In this document: in pieces, positions 18,817-25,683 of the stretch
Layout: each line of letters starts with the position of its first letter
Numbering within the stretch: the stretch's first letter is position 1
Assembly (NCBI RefSeq): GCF_001647275.1
Contig: NZ_LRMM01000005.1
Coordinates: 62,001-126,000 of the forward strand
Reading direction: 5' to 3'
Origin: Rufibacter ruber
GTDB taxonomy: Bacteria; Bacteroidota; Bacteroidia; Cytophagales; Hymenobacteraceae
Length of the DNA: 64,000 nt
Program-made: the position numbers and the translations under genes
The notes under the pieces: generated by a model
The model's input: only the letters and a program-made list of their open reading frames with translations
What the model was told of the DNA's origin: nothing
The model's database searches: none

Positions 18817-19278
18817 TTGATTGAGATTTATACTGATGGCGCTTCCCGCGGAAACCCTGGCCCGGGCGGATATGGCGTGATTATGCGCTATGGCCCCCAC
18901 GTGAAAGAGCTGAGCGAAGGCTTCAGGAAGACCACCAACAACCGCATGGAGTTACTGGCGGTGATTGTAGCCCTGGAATCTATCACCAAGCCGGGCATTC
19001 CCATCACCGTGTATTCAGATTCTAAGTATGTGATAGATGCCGTGGAGAAGAAATGGGTGCTGGGCTGGGAGAAGAAAGGTTTCTCGGGCAAGGCCAACCC
19101 TGATCTGTGGCAGCGCTTTCTCAAGATTTACCGCAAGCACCAGGTAAAGTTTGTCTGGGTGCGCGGGCACGCCGGCCACCCGGAGAACGAGCGCTGTGAC
19201 CAGTTAGCCGTTGCCGCCGCCCTGCAACCCAACCTGCCGCCAGACCGCGGTTTTGAGGCCAACCCCACCGCCGGCTAA
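18817..19278 (+). CDS. rnhA: ribonuclease HI
   Basis: 153 residues from a TTG start; no ATG fits, and the family begins right here (MIEIYTDGASRGNPGPGG). The catalytic carboxylates Asp7, Glu45, Asp68 and Asp128 are all present, and RGHAGHPENERCDQLA carries the flexible His. It removes RNA from RNA-DNA hybrids. trmN6 begins 3 bp after the stop, so the two are probably co-transcribed. Confidence 0.95.
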   Translation: MIEIYTDGASRGNPGPGGYGVIMRYGPHVKELSEGFRKTTNNRMELLAVIVALESITKPGIPITVYSDSKYVIDAVEKKWVLGWEKKGFSGKANPDLWQRFLKIYRKHQVKFVWVRGHAGHPENERCDQLAVAAALQPNLPPDRGFEANPTAG

Positions 19279-19281
19279 CGT

Positions 19282-19998
19282 ATGCCCAACCCGTATTTCC
19301 AGTTTAAGCAGTTTACCGTACAGCAGGACCAGTGCGCCATGAAAGTGTGCACAGACTCCTGCGTGCTGGGGGCACACGCCCCTGTCACGGGTGCCCGGCG
19401 TATTCTAGACATTGGGGCGGGAACTGGTTTACTCAGTCTCATGCTGGCCCAGCGGGCCCCTCAAGCAATGATTGAAGCCGTGGAGATTGACCCCGCCGCC
19501 GCCGCCCAGGCCGCCGCCAACCTGGCCGCCAGCCCGTGGGCAGAACGGCTGTTGCTCCACCCCATGAGCCTGCAGGAATTTGCCGCCGCCGCCCCGGCTC
19601 CGTTTGACATGATCATCAGCAACCCGCCGTTCTTTCAGGCTTCGCTCAAATCTGCAGATACCGCCCGCAACACCGCCAAACACACCGGTTCCCTCACGTT
19701 CAAGGAGATCATCGGCTTTGCCGAACGCTTTTTATCCCTGGAGGGTCACCTGCACATTCTGCTGCCCCCACATGAAGCCCGGGTATTTGCCCAAGAAGCC
19801 TTAGCCGCGGGCTTTTACACCAGCCATATTCTCTGGCTGGAGGCTACCCCCCAAGGCAAACTGCTGCGGGCCATTCACACCTACACCCGCGTGGCCGGAC
19901 CGGTGGGGGAAGAAACGCTGGCTGTGCGGGAAAAAGACCACACCACCTACACCTTGGCGTTCAGGCAGCTGCTGCAAGACTATTATTTGATCTTTTAG
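19282..19998 (+). CDS. trmN6: tRNA1(Val) (adenine(37)-N6)-methyltransferase
   Basis: 238 residues. It starts PYFQFKQFTVQQDQCAMKV with TDSCVLGA as in the YfiC family. The SAM-binding loop is LDIGAGTGLLSLMLAQ and the N6-adenine methyltransferase motif IV is SNPPFF. It modifies A37 of tRNA-Val. The gene ends one base before palindrome copy 15. Confidence 0.93.
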   Translation: MPNPYFQFKQFTVQQDQCAMKVCTDSCVLGAHAPVTGARRILDIGAGTGLLSLMLAQRAPQAMIEAVEIDPAAAAQAAANLAASPWAERLLLHPMSLQEFAAAAPAPFDMIISNPPFFQASLKSADTARNTAKHTGSLTFKEIIGFAERFLSLEGHLHILLPPHEARVFAQEALAAGFYTSHILWLEATPQGKLLRAIHTYTRVAGPVGEETLAVREKDHTTYTLAFRQLLQDYYLIF

Positions 19999-20038
19999 CG
20001 TTTCTGGCCTGTTTATGGAAAAACAGGCAGAAACAGGA
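19999..20038. repeat. CTGTTTT palindrome, copy 15, filling a whole intergenic gap
   Basis: The 40 bp between the convergent stops of trmN6 (19998) and the dehydrogenase (20039) are the palindrome (19999-20036) and two extra bases. It is therefore the only candidate terminator for both genes. Confidence 0.9.
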
Positions 20039-21370
20039 CTATTCTTCTTTCTCAGTGAACTGGACCCCAAGCTGCTCCAGTTCAGCTAGAATGGGTTCAT
20101 AAAGCTCTGGCTGCAGGGGCACCACTACCCCGCGCTGCTGAATCTGGCCCTGCAGCAGCAGTTTAGTGGCAATGCCAATGGGCAGCCCCACAGTTTTGGC
20201 CATGGCCGTGTGCACCTCGTCTTCGCCCAGCACCACCAGTGACGAGGTTAGTTTTTTATGTTCGCCGTTCAGGTCATACTCAAGAAGGTGCTGCATCACA
20301 ATCATGTCTTTGTCACCGGGGCTGAGTTTCCAGCGGGGCACCAGCAGCTTTTCCAGGGCCTGGGCGGGGGTGGCGTTCTCCAGACCAATGGGCAGCTCGT
20401 CAAACAGGCCCGTCCAGCCTACCATGTACAGCTCCTCAGCGTCTGGGGCCAGCCCTACGTGGGCCGCCACCCGCTCCTTCAGGGTCAGCTCCTGGTCTGT
20501 GCCCGGCAAGAAGCTCTCCACCAGTTCCCGGTAGGTCATGTTGGCAGAATTTTCCAGCACGTAGGAGTCATCTGTGAGCCCCAGCTGCACCAGCACCTGC
20601 CATGCCTGGCAGTACCCAGACCGGCGCAGGGTGCCGCGCAGCAGGGTGGGAACCTCCTGCAGGCCGTACGGCTGCCGGTAACTGAGGGAGTCGCGGTTGG
20701 CATAGCCGTCAAAATACCCGAAGCCGTCTACCAGAATGGTCTCTGTGCGCTTGAACAGCTGCGGGTACGGAATGTATTTATAGGTGCCGTTCTCTATGTA
20801 TCTGGCCGTTCCCTGGCCCGCCACAATCACGTTTCTGGGGTTCCAGGTGAACTTGTAGTGCCACGGGTTGTTGTCAGACTCAGGCGCCAGCAGGCCGCCG
20901 GTGAAAGATTTAAAAGCAGTAACCGTGCCCCCCTGCTGCTTAACCTGGTGAATGATCTTCATGGCAGACATATGGTCAATGCCCGGGTCCAAGCCGCATT
21001 CCATCACAAACACCAGCCCTTTGGCTTCGGCGGCCGCCGAAAGGGCCTTCAGCTCAGGGGTGACGTAAGAGGCGGTGATCAGGTGCCGGCCCAGGGCCAG
21101 GCAGCTCTGGGCCACCAGCGGGTGAAACAGGGCGGGCAGCATGGAAATCACCACCTCGGCCTTGGCAATCTCGCGCTCCCGCTGCTCCCGGTTGTGCACG
21201 TCAAAGACAAACGTGTGGGTGTAGCTGCTGAGTTGCACAGAAGAGGGCAGGTGGTCAACGCATACATCCCCAATGGCCACCTCCCATTGTTCGGCGGCAG
21301 CCTGAGACACCAAATACTCAATCAGAACGGAGGCCGAGCGGCCAGCCCCCAGTAGCAGAATCTTTTTCAT
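20039..21370 (-). CDS. saccharopine dehydrogenase family protein
   Basis: 443 residues from the ATG at 21370. N-terminal Rossmann motif ILLLGAGRSASVLIEYL, then the family's MECGLDPGIDHMSAMKII and the C-terminal domain with GLPIGIATKLLLQG. It is related to saccharopine reductase (LYS9 type), which handles the NAD(P)-linked split between saccharopine and glutamate semialdehyde. The exact substrate in Bacteroidota is unclear. It has no lysine-degradation neighbour here. Confidence 0.9.
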   Translation of the reverse strand: MKKILLLGAGRSASVLIEYLVSQAAAEQWEVAIGDVCVDHLPSSVQLSSYTHTFVFDVHNREQREREIAKAEVVISMLPALFHPLVAQSCLALGRHLITASYVTPELKALSAAAEAKGLVFVMECGLDPGIDHMSAMKIIHQVKQQGGTVTAFKSFTGGLLAPESDNNPWHYKFTWNPRNVIVAGQGTARYIENGTYKYIPYPQLFKRTETILVDGFGYFDGYANRDSLSYRQPYGLQEVPTLLRGTLRRSGYCQAWQVLVQLGLTDDSYVLENSANMTYRELVESFLPGTDQELTLKERVAAHVGLAPDAEELYMVGWTGLFDELPIGLENATPAQALEKLLVPRWKLSPGDKDMIVMQHLLEYDLNGEHKKLTSSLVVLGEDEVHTAMAKTVGLPIGIATKLLLQGQIQQRGVVVPLQPELYEPILAELEQLGVQFTEKEE

Positions 21371-21434
21371 AGCGGGTATCAGAGCGTAAGTGGCACCCAA
21401 AATGCCTATTTTCTGCCGGACTGGCAACCTATTC

Positions 21435-21464
21435 TTGCACTTTCGGGCTATCTTATTAACTTTG
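21435..21464 (+). promoter_or_regulatory. promoter of cdd
   Basis: TTG (21435-21437), 19-bp spacer, TAACTTTG (21457-21464): a full Bacteroidota -33/-7 match. It fixes the cdd start at 21498 rather than at upstream in-frame codons. Confidence 0.75.
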
Positions 21465-21497
21465 ACTCCCGTACGAAGCCGTGCGGAACCCACCCGT

Positions 21498-21983
21498 ATG
21501 ACTGAAAAAGTACAACTGCACATCACGTATGACGTGGTGTCTTCCCTCACTGAACTACCTGAGCAGGAGCAGCAAGTGATGCTGCTGGCCCAGCAGGCTA
21601 CCAGCAACGCGTACGCCCCTTATTCCAATTACCTGGTGGGTGCCGCCCTTGCCCTTTCAGACGGGAGCCTGCACCAGGGCACCAATCAGGAGAACGCCGC
21701 CTACCCTTCTGGCCTCTGCGCTGAGCGTACGCTGCTTTTTGGCGTGGGCTCCAACCACCCAGACAAGACCATGGAGGTGCTGGCCGTAACGGTGCGCCGC
21801 CGGCATGAAAGCCATTACCTGCCCGCCTGCCCGTGCGGGGCCTGCCGCCAGGTCATTGCCGAATACCAGAACCGGCAGGGCTCTCCCATAAAGCTGCTCA
21901 TGCAGGGTCAGGACGGGAAGATTATAAGGATACAGTCTGTGGCAGACCTCCTGCCGTTCATGTTTACCAAAGACCAGCTTTAA
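21498..21983 (+). CDS. cdd: cytidine deaminase
   Basis: 161 residues. SNAYAPYSNYLVGAAL is the family N-terminal motif; the zinc site is Cys74 with Glu76 in GLCAERTLL and Cys113/Cys116 in CPCGACRQ. It deaminates cytidine and deoxycytidine for salvage. The next gene starts 1 bp after its stop, which suggests one transcript. Confidence 0.95.
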   Translation: MTEKVQLHITYDVVSSLTELPEQEQQVMLLAQQATSNAYAPYSNYLVGAALALSDGSLHQGTNQENAAYPSGLCAERTLLFGVGSNHPDKTMEVLAVTVRRRHESHYLPACPCGACRQVIAEYQNRQGSPIKLLMQGQDGKIIRIQSVADLLPFMFTKDQL

Positions 21984-21984
21984 C

Positions 21985-22635
21985 TTGGCCGCCACCCATA
22001 GAACCATAGAAGTACCGCGCACGGCGCACCTGCACCAGTTGGGCACCTTGTCCCCGGCCACCAAAGATCTCTGGCTGGTCTGCCACGGTTACGGGCAGTT
22101 GGCGCGCTTTTTCATCAGGCATTTTGAGCCGTTGCCAGACGGGCAGACAGCCGTTATAGCCCCAGAAGCCCTCTCCCGTTTTTACCTGCAGGGCGTGGGG
22201 GGCCGCGTGGGCGCCACCTGGATGACCAAGGAAGAACGTCTGCACGAAATCAATGACTATGTCTCTTATTTGAACCTGGTGCGGGAGATGGCACTGCAGG
22301 AGGCGCCCAATGCCAAACTGCACGTACTGGGCTTCTCCCAAGGCGCGGCCACCGTCTGCCGCTGGCTGGCGCAGGCGCAGTGGCCTGTTGAGGAGCTGGT
22401 GCTGTGGGCGGGCATGTTCCCGGAAGACATGGCAATGGTCTCTGCCCGGCAGGCGCTGGCCCACACCCGCCTCAGTTATGTGTATGGCCTGCAAGATGAG
22501 TTTGTAACCGATGAGAAAGTGCAGGAGCAGTTGAACAGAGTGCGGGAAGCCGGCCTGCAACCAGAGATCATTACCTTTCAAGGAAAGCATGAGATTAACG
22601 CCACCGTTCTGCAGCAGCTCAAAGCAAGAAGCTAG
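21985..22635 (+). CDS. alpha/beta hydrolase, phospholipase/carboxylesterase type
   Basis: 216 residues from a TTG start 1 bp after cdd. The nucleophile elbow is LGFSQGAAT (GxSxG), with an oxyanion-type LVCHGYGQ near the N-terminus. LQDEFV supplies the Asp and GKHEI the His of the triad. It resembles small carboxylesterases (YtpA/PF02230-like). The substrate is unknown. Confidence 0.85.
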   Translation: MAATHRTIEVPRTAHLHQLGTLSPATKDLWLVCHGYGQLARFFIRHFEPLPDGQTAVIAPEALSRFYLQGVGGRVGATWMTKEERLHEINDYVSYLNLVREMALQEAPNAKLHVLGFSQGAATVCRWLAQAQWPVEELVLWAGMFPEDMAMVSARQALAHTRLSYVYGLQDEFVTDEKVQEQLNRVREAGLQPEIITFQGKHEINATVLQQLKARS

Positions 22636-22672
22636 CCCGGTGTTATTTTAAAGTTCTTCCCAGACAGAGATG

Positions 22673-22718
22673 GTTCTGTTTTTGACCTGTTTTCCAAAAA
22701 ACAGGTCAAAAACAGAAC
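22673..22718. repeat. CTGTTTT palindrome, copy 16
   Basis: Core GACCTGTTTT / AAAACAGGTC and outer GTTCTGTTTT / AAAACAGAAC: an A-T pair has replaced the usual G-C pair on both sides. It belongs to the plus-strand esterase side of the convergent gap. Confidence 0.95.
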
Positions 22719-22757
22719 TCTATATCCCCACAGCAGGATCTCTTGAGAAAAGGCTCT

Positions 22758-22799
22758 GCCGTTTTGGGGCTGTTTTCCTGAAAACAACCCCAAAACAGC
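22758..22799. repeat. CTGTTTT palindrome, copy 17
   Basis: Core GGGGCTGTTTT / AAAACAACCCC. It lies 8 bp from the VOC stop, the second copy in this convergent gap. Confidence 0.9.
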
Positions 22800-22806
22800 T
22801 TTTGCC

Positions 22807-23196
22807 TCAGCCCCAGATGCCGGGCATGATGATCTCCAGCAGGTGGTGATCGGGATCCCGGAAGTAGCAGGACTTTCGGCCGTGCAGCCAGGTCTGTTCG
22901 TGTTCAATTGCAAGATTGGCTTGACGGAGTTTGTCTTTCCAGCGGGCGTAGTCTTCGGCCTCACATTCAAAAGCCAGGTGCAGCTGCCCTTCCCCAAAGT
23001 GCGGGGGCAGGTCTTTGCTTTCACGGGTCTTCTGGGCGTTAAAACACAGCAGCACCGAACTGCCCGCCCTGAAAAACACGTGGCGGTCTGGCATTTCGCC
23101 TATGATGGGCAACCCCAGGGTATCTGCGTAAAAGCGGGTGGTGCGGGCAAGGTCCTGCACGTACAGGCACGTCTCTTTGATCTGTCTGAATTCCAT
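22807..23196 (-). CDS. VOC-family (glyoxalase/bleomycin-resistance-like) protein
   Basis: 129 residues with two beta-alpha-beta-beta-beta modules: EFRQIKETCLYVQDLARTTRFY, and LHLAFECEAEDYARWKDKL with YFRDPDHHLLEIIMPG at the end. DPDHHLLEI is the standard metal-binding C-terminal strand. VOC enzymes bind divalent metals and catalyse varied chemistry, so the substrate cannot be told. Palindrome copy 18 separates it from the upstream SDR gene. Confidence 0.9.
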   Translation of the reverse strand: MEFRQIKETCLYVQDLARTTRFYADTLGLPIIGEMPDRHVFFRAGSSVLLCFNAQKTRESKDLPPHFGEGQLHLAFECEAEDYARWKDKLRQANLAIEHEQTWLHGRKSCYFRDPDHHLLEIIMPGIWG

Positions 23197-23247
23197 AAGC
23201 TGCAGAAATTGCTTTTCATTGAACGCGCCGACCGGGAGAAAGATGTT

Positions 23248-23287
23248 CTGTTTTGGCGCTGTTTTTCTGAAAACAGCGCCAAAACAG
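23248..23287. repeat. CTGTTTT palindrome, copy 18
   Basis: Core GGCGCTGTTTT / AAAACAGCGCC: the fourth inner pair is swapped on both sides relative to copy 1. Its right arm is shared with the SDR terminator. Confidence 0.95.
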
Positions 23288-23321
23288 CAAGCCCCGCTCT
23301 CTGGTGAAAACGGGGCTTGCT
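23286..23321 (-). terminator. terminator of the SDR gene
   Basis: AGCAAGCCCCG / CGGGGCTTGCT stem. On the minus strand it runs into TGTTTTGG of palindrome copy 18. Confidence 0.8.
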
Positions 23322-23341
23322 AAGGTATCTTTCTAAGAACG

Positions 23342-24094
23342 TTACTGCTTGTGAATGACCGTGGCGGCCGCCTGGGCCGCGGGCAGAAGGGTGACCTCGG
23401 CCAGGTTCACGTGTTTGGGGCGGGTGATCATGAACAGAAGCAGCTCTGCTACGTCTTGCGCGGTGAGCGCCTCAAAGCCTTTGTACACGTTGGCGGCCCG
23501 CTCCTTGTCACCTTTGAAGCGCACCTCAGAGAACTCAGTCTCCACGGCGCCGGGATTCACCTCAGAGACCTTCACCCCCTCATGCACCAGATCAATGCGC
23601 ATGGCTTTGGAGAGGGCGTCAACGGCAAATTTACTGGCGCAGTACACGTTTCCGTTGGCGTAAACCTCTTTGCCGGCTATAGACCCAATGTTGATGATGT
23701 GCCCGGTCTTGCGCTCCACCATCACCGGCAGCACTTCTTTGGTCACGTAGAGCAGGCCTTTCACGTTGATGTCTAGCATGGCTTCCCAGTCACTGATGTC
23801 CCCGCTCTGGATGGGGGCCAGGCCGTGGGCGTTGCCGGCGTTGTTCACCAGTACGTCAATATTCCGCCATTGGGCGGGTAGGCCGGTGATGGCTTTCTGT
23901 ACCGCCTCTCTGTCCCGCACGTCAAACTCAAGCGGGAAGACCTGTTCTGCGCCAAACGTTTCCACCAGCTCCTGCAGCCGTTCCCTGCGTCTGCCGGCGG
24001 CAATAATCTTAAAACCGTTCTGGGCGAGTATGATGGCGGTGGCTCTGCCTATACCAGAGGTGGCTCCGGTCACCAAGGCTATTTTCTGTGACAT
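23342..24094 (-). CDS. SDR-family NAD(P)-dependent oxidoreductase
   Basis: 250 residues from the ATG at 24094 (a TTG at 24109 would overlap porT). TGATSGIG (residues 9-16) binds the cofactor. NNAG is present, the Ser lies in NIGSIAG and the catalytic pair is in YCASK. It resembles the YdfG/serine dehydrogenase-like SDRs (3-hydroxy acid or 2-hydroxyacid substrates), but the substrate cannot be told. It is last in the ubiE-porT run. Confidence 0.92.
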   Translation of the reverse strand: MSQKIALVTGATSGIGRATAIILAQNGFKIIAAGRRRERLQELVETFGAEQVFPLEFDVRDREAVQKAITGLPAQWRNIDVLVNNAGNAHGLAPIQSGDISDWEAMLDINVKGLLYVTKEVLPVMVERKTGHIINIGSIAGKEVYANGNVYCASKFAVDALSKAMRIDLVHEGVKVSEVNPGAVETEFSEVRFKGDKERAANVYKGFEALTAQDVAELLLFMITRPKHVNLAEVTLLPAAQAAATVIHKQ

Positions 24095-24101
24095 GGTGGC
24101 G

Positions 24102-24851
24102 TTATTCAAAGTTCAGGTAAAGGGTAATGGTATTAGAGGTCAGGTTCTGGATGCTGTTGTTGTACACGCTGTTGGCCGGCTGGTGCAGGTTGGTAATGCC
24201 TCTGGAGAACCTTAGCTCCGGGGCAAACTTAAAGAACGGGTAGAACATGTCCAGCCCCACACCAAACTCAACAGAGAAATCTGAGGTGGCCACCTGCAGG
24301 ACCTCAGGGTCGTTCTTTTTCTGGCCGCCCACCACCAAAGACGGTTTCACGCCGGCAATGAAATACATCTGGGTGTTCTTGCGGCGGTTGGCCTCGTACT
24401 TGACCAGCAGCGGAACTTCTGCCGCAAACGAGTTGATGGCCTGTACCACGGTTTCGTCTCCCTCTCCCCGCACGTTCCCCTTGTACTCCACCTCACGGCT
24501 GTGGTAGCCCACACCCGGCTGCAACCGCACCACAAAATCTGGCGAGAGACGGTAGGTGGCAATGAAATTCACATTAAAGCCAATGCCCTGCATGGGGTTC
24601 ACGGCAATGCCGGTGCTGGCGTCTTCTCCCAGTTGTTCTACATAGTTGCGGGAGTGCTCCAGCTGGTACCAGGAGGTGTTAAGCCCCAGGGAGAAGCCCC
24701 ACCTGATCTTGCGGTTCTCATACCCCTGCAGGTTTTCGCCTTTCAGTTTCTGGGCCACAGCCTGGTTCCCGGCCAATAGGCAGAACAGGAGCAGACATAT
24801 TATTTTGTACCGGTGTAGATAGAGCTTATGCCAAAAGTAAGAGAGTGCCAT
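24102..24851 (-). CDS. porT: type IX secretion/gliding protein PorT
   Basis: 249 residues: signal-anchor-like N-terminus (YKIICLLLFCLLAGNQAVAQ), then an outer-membrane beta-barrel pattern ending TSNTITLYLNFE with a terminal Phe-type strand. FSLGLNTSWYQLEHS, IGFNVNFIATYRLSPDFVVRLQPGVGYH and LVKYEANRRKN fit the PorT/SprT family. Its position right after ubiE, overlapping it by 52 bp, is the usual context of porT in Bacteroidota. PorT is an outer-membrane protein needed for type IX secretion. Confidence 0.85.
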   Translation of the reverse strand: MALSYFWHKLYLHRYKIICLLLFCLLAGNQAVAQKLKGENLQGYENRKIRWGFSLGLNTSWYQLEHSRNYVEQLGEDASTGIAVNPMQGIGFNVNFIATYRLSPDFVVRLQPGVGYHSREVEYKGNVRGEGDETVVQAINSFAAEVPLLVKYEANRRKNTQMYFIAGVKPSLVVGGQKKNDPEVLQVATSDFSVEFGVGLDMFYPFFKFAPELRFSRGITNLHQPANSVYNNSIQNLTSNTITLYLNFE

Positions 24852-25522
24852 TCTGATTGATTAAAACCGATTTTACGGAAGATAGCCAGGAAATCATTGC
24901 CGTCTGGAAACGCCTGCACTGATTCTGGCAGGTACGTATACGCAGCATTGTCTTTTGAGATTAGCTTTCCGAAGACCGGCAGAATATGTTTGAAGTAGAA
25001 GTTGTAGGCCTGTTTCATGGGAAACGCCTGCGGCTTGGAGAACTCCAGCACTACCACCCTTCCGCCCGGCTTGAGCACCCGGTGCATCTCTGAGAGACCT
25101 TTCTCCAGGTTCTCAAAATTGCGCACCCCAAAGGCTACCGTGATGGCGTCAAAATGGTTGTCTGGGAACTGGATGTTCTCAGAGTCACCCACCTGCAGCT
25201 GCACCAGATGGCTCAGGCCCCGCTTCTCAATCTTCTGGCGGCCCACCTCCAGCATGCCCTCAGAGATGTCAATTCCAATGACCTGTTTCGGCTTAAGCCG
25301 AAGGGTTTCCAGGGCAAAGTCACCGGTGCCGGTGGCAATGTCCAGAATGAGCTGGGGGTTAGACTTCTCTAACAGTTTTACCGCTTTTTTGCGCCAGATA
25401 ATATCCACGCCGGCGCTCAGAAAATGGTTCAGAAAGTCATACCGTTTGGCAATGCTGTTGAACATCTGCGCTACCTGCGTCTTCTTACCGGCCTCCAGGT
25501 CTTTATAGGGAACTACTGACAT
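24800..25522 (-). CDS. ubiE: demethylmenaquinone methyltransferase
   Basis: 240 residues. The signature pair is MFNSIAKRYDFLNHFLSAG near the N-terminus and RVLKPGGRVVVLEFSKP near residue 150; the SAM loop is LDIATGTGDFALE. It methylates demethylmenaquinone in the last step of menaquinone synthesis. Its 3' end overlaps porT, which implies translational coupling. Confidence 0.95.
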   Translation of the reverse strand: MSVVPYKDLEAGKKTQVAQMFNSIAKRYDFLNHFLSAGVDIIWRKKAVKLLEKSNPQLILDIATGTGDFALETLRLKPKQVIGIDISEGMLEVGRQKIEKRGLSHLVQLQVGDSENIQFPDNHFDAITVAFGVRNFENLEKGLSEMHRVLKPGGRVVVLEFSKPQAFPMKQAYNFYFKHILPVFGKLISKDNAAYTYLPESVQAFPDGNDFLAIFRKIGFNQSEWHSLTFGISSIYTGTK

Positions 25523-25544
25523 GTGCTACACTTTTATGATGAGG

Positions 25545-25552
25545 CAAAGCTA
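25545..25552 (-). promoter_or_regulatory. -7 element of ubiE-porT-SDR
   Basis: TAGCTTTG on the minus strand (TAnnTTTG), 22 bp before the ubiE ATG. Confidence 0.6.
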
Positions 25553-25608
25553 CTATGCTTTAACTAGAAAACCTGTATTATGTTGTGCAATGCCCTGCCC
25601 ACAAACCA

Positions 25609-25640
25609 CAGCGCCCCGGCCAGAAACGGCCGGGGCGCTG
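25609..25640. repeat. GC-rich hairpin fused to palindrome copy 19
   Basis: CAGCGCCCCGGCC / GGCCGGGGCGCTG, 13-bp perfect arms and 6-nt loop. Its right arm ends in the CTG that opens copy 19. Confidence 0.85.
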
Positions 25641-25677
25641 TTTTGAGGCTGTTTTGGGAAAAGTAGGCCAAAAACAG
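25638..25677. repeat. CTGTTTT palindrome, copy 19
   Basis: 7 bp past the stop of the PorE-like gene; core GAGGCTGTTTT / AAAGTAGGCC is imperfect. Confidence 0.85.
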
Positions 25678-25683
25678 AAACGC

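Noticed and set aside
20258-21355. 365-residue plus-strand ORF opposite the saccharopine dehydrogenase-like gene
   Set aside because: Shadow of a conserved gene; no motif.
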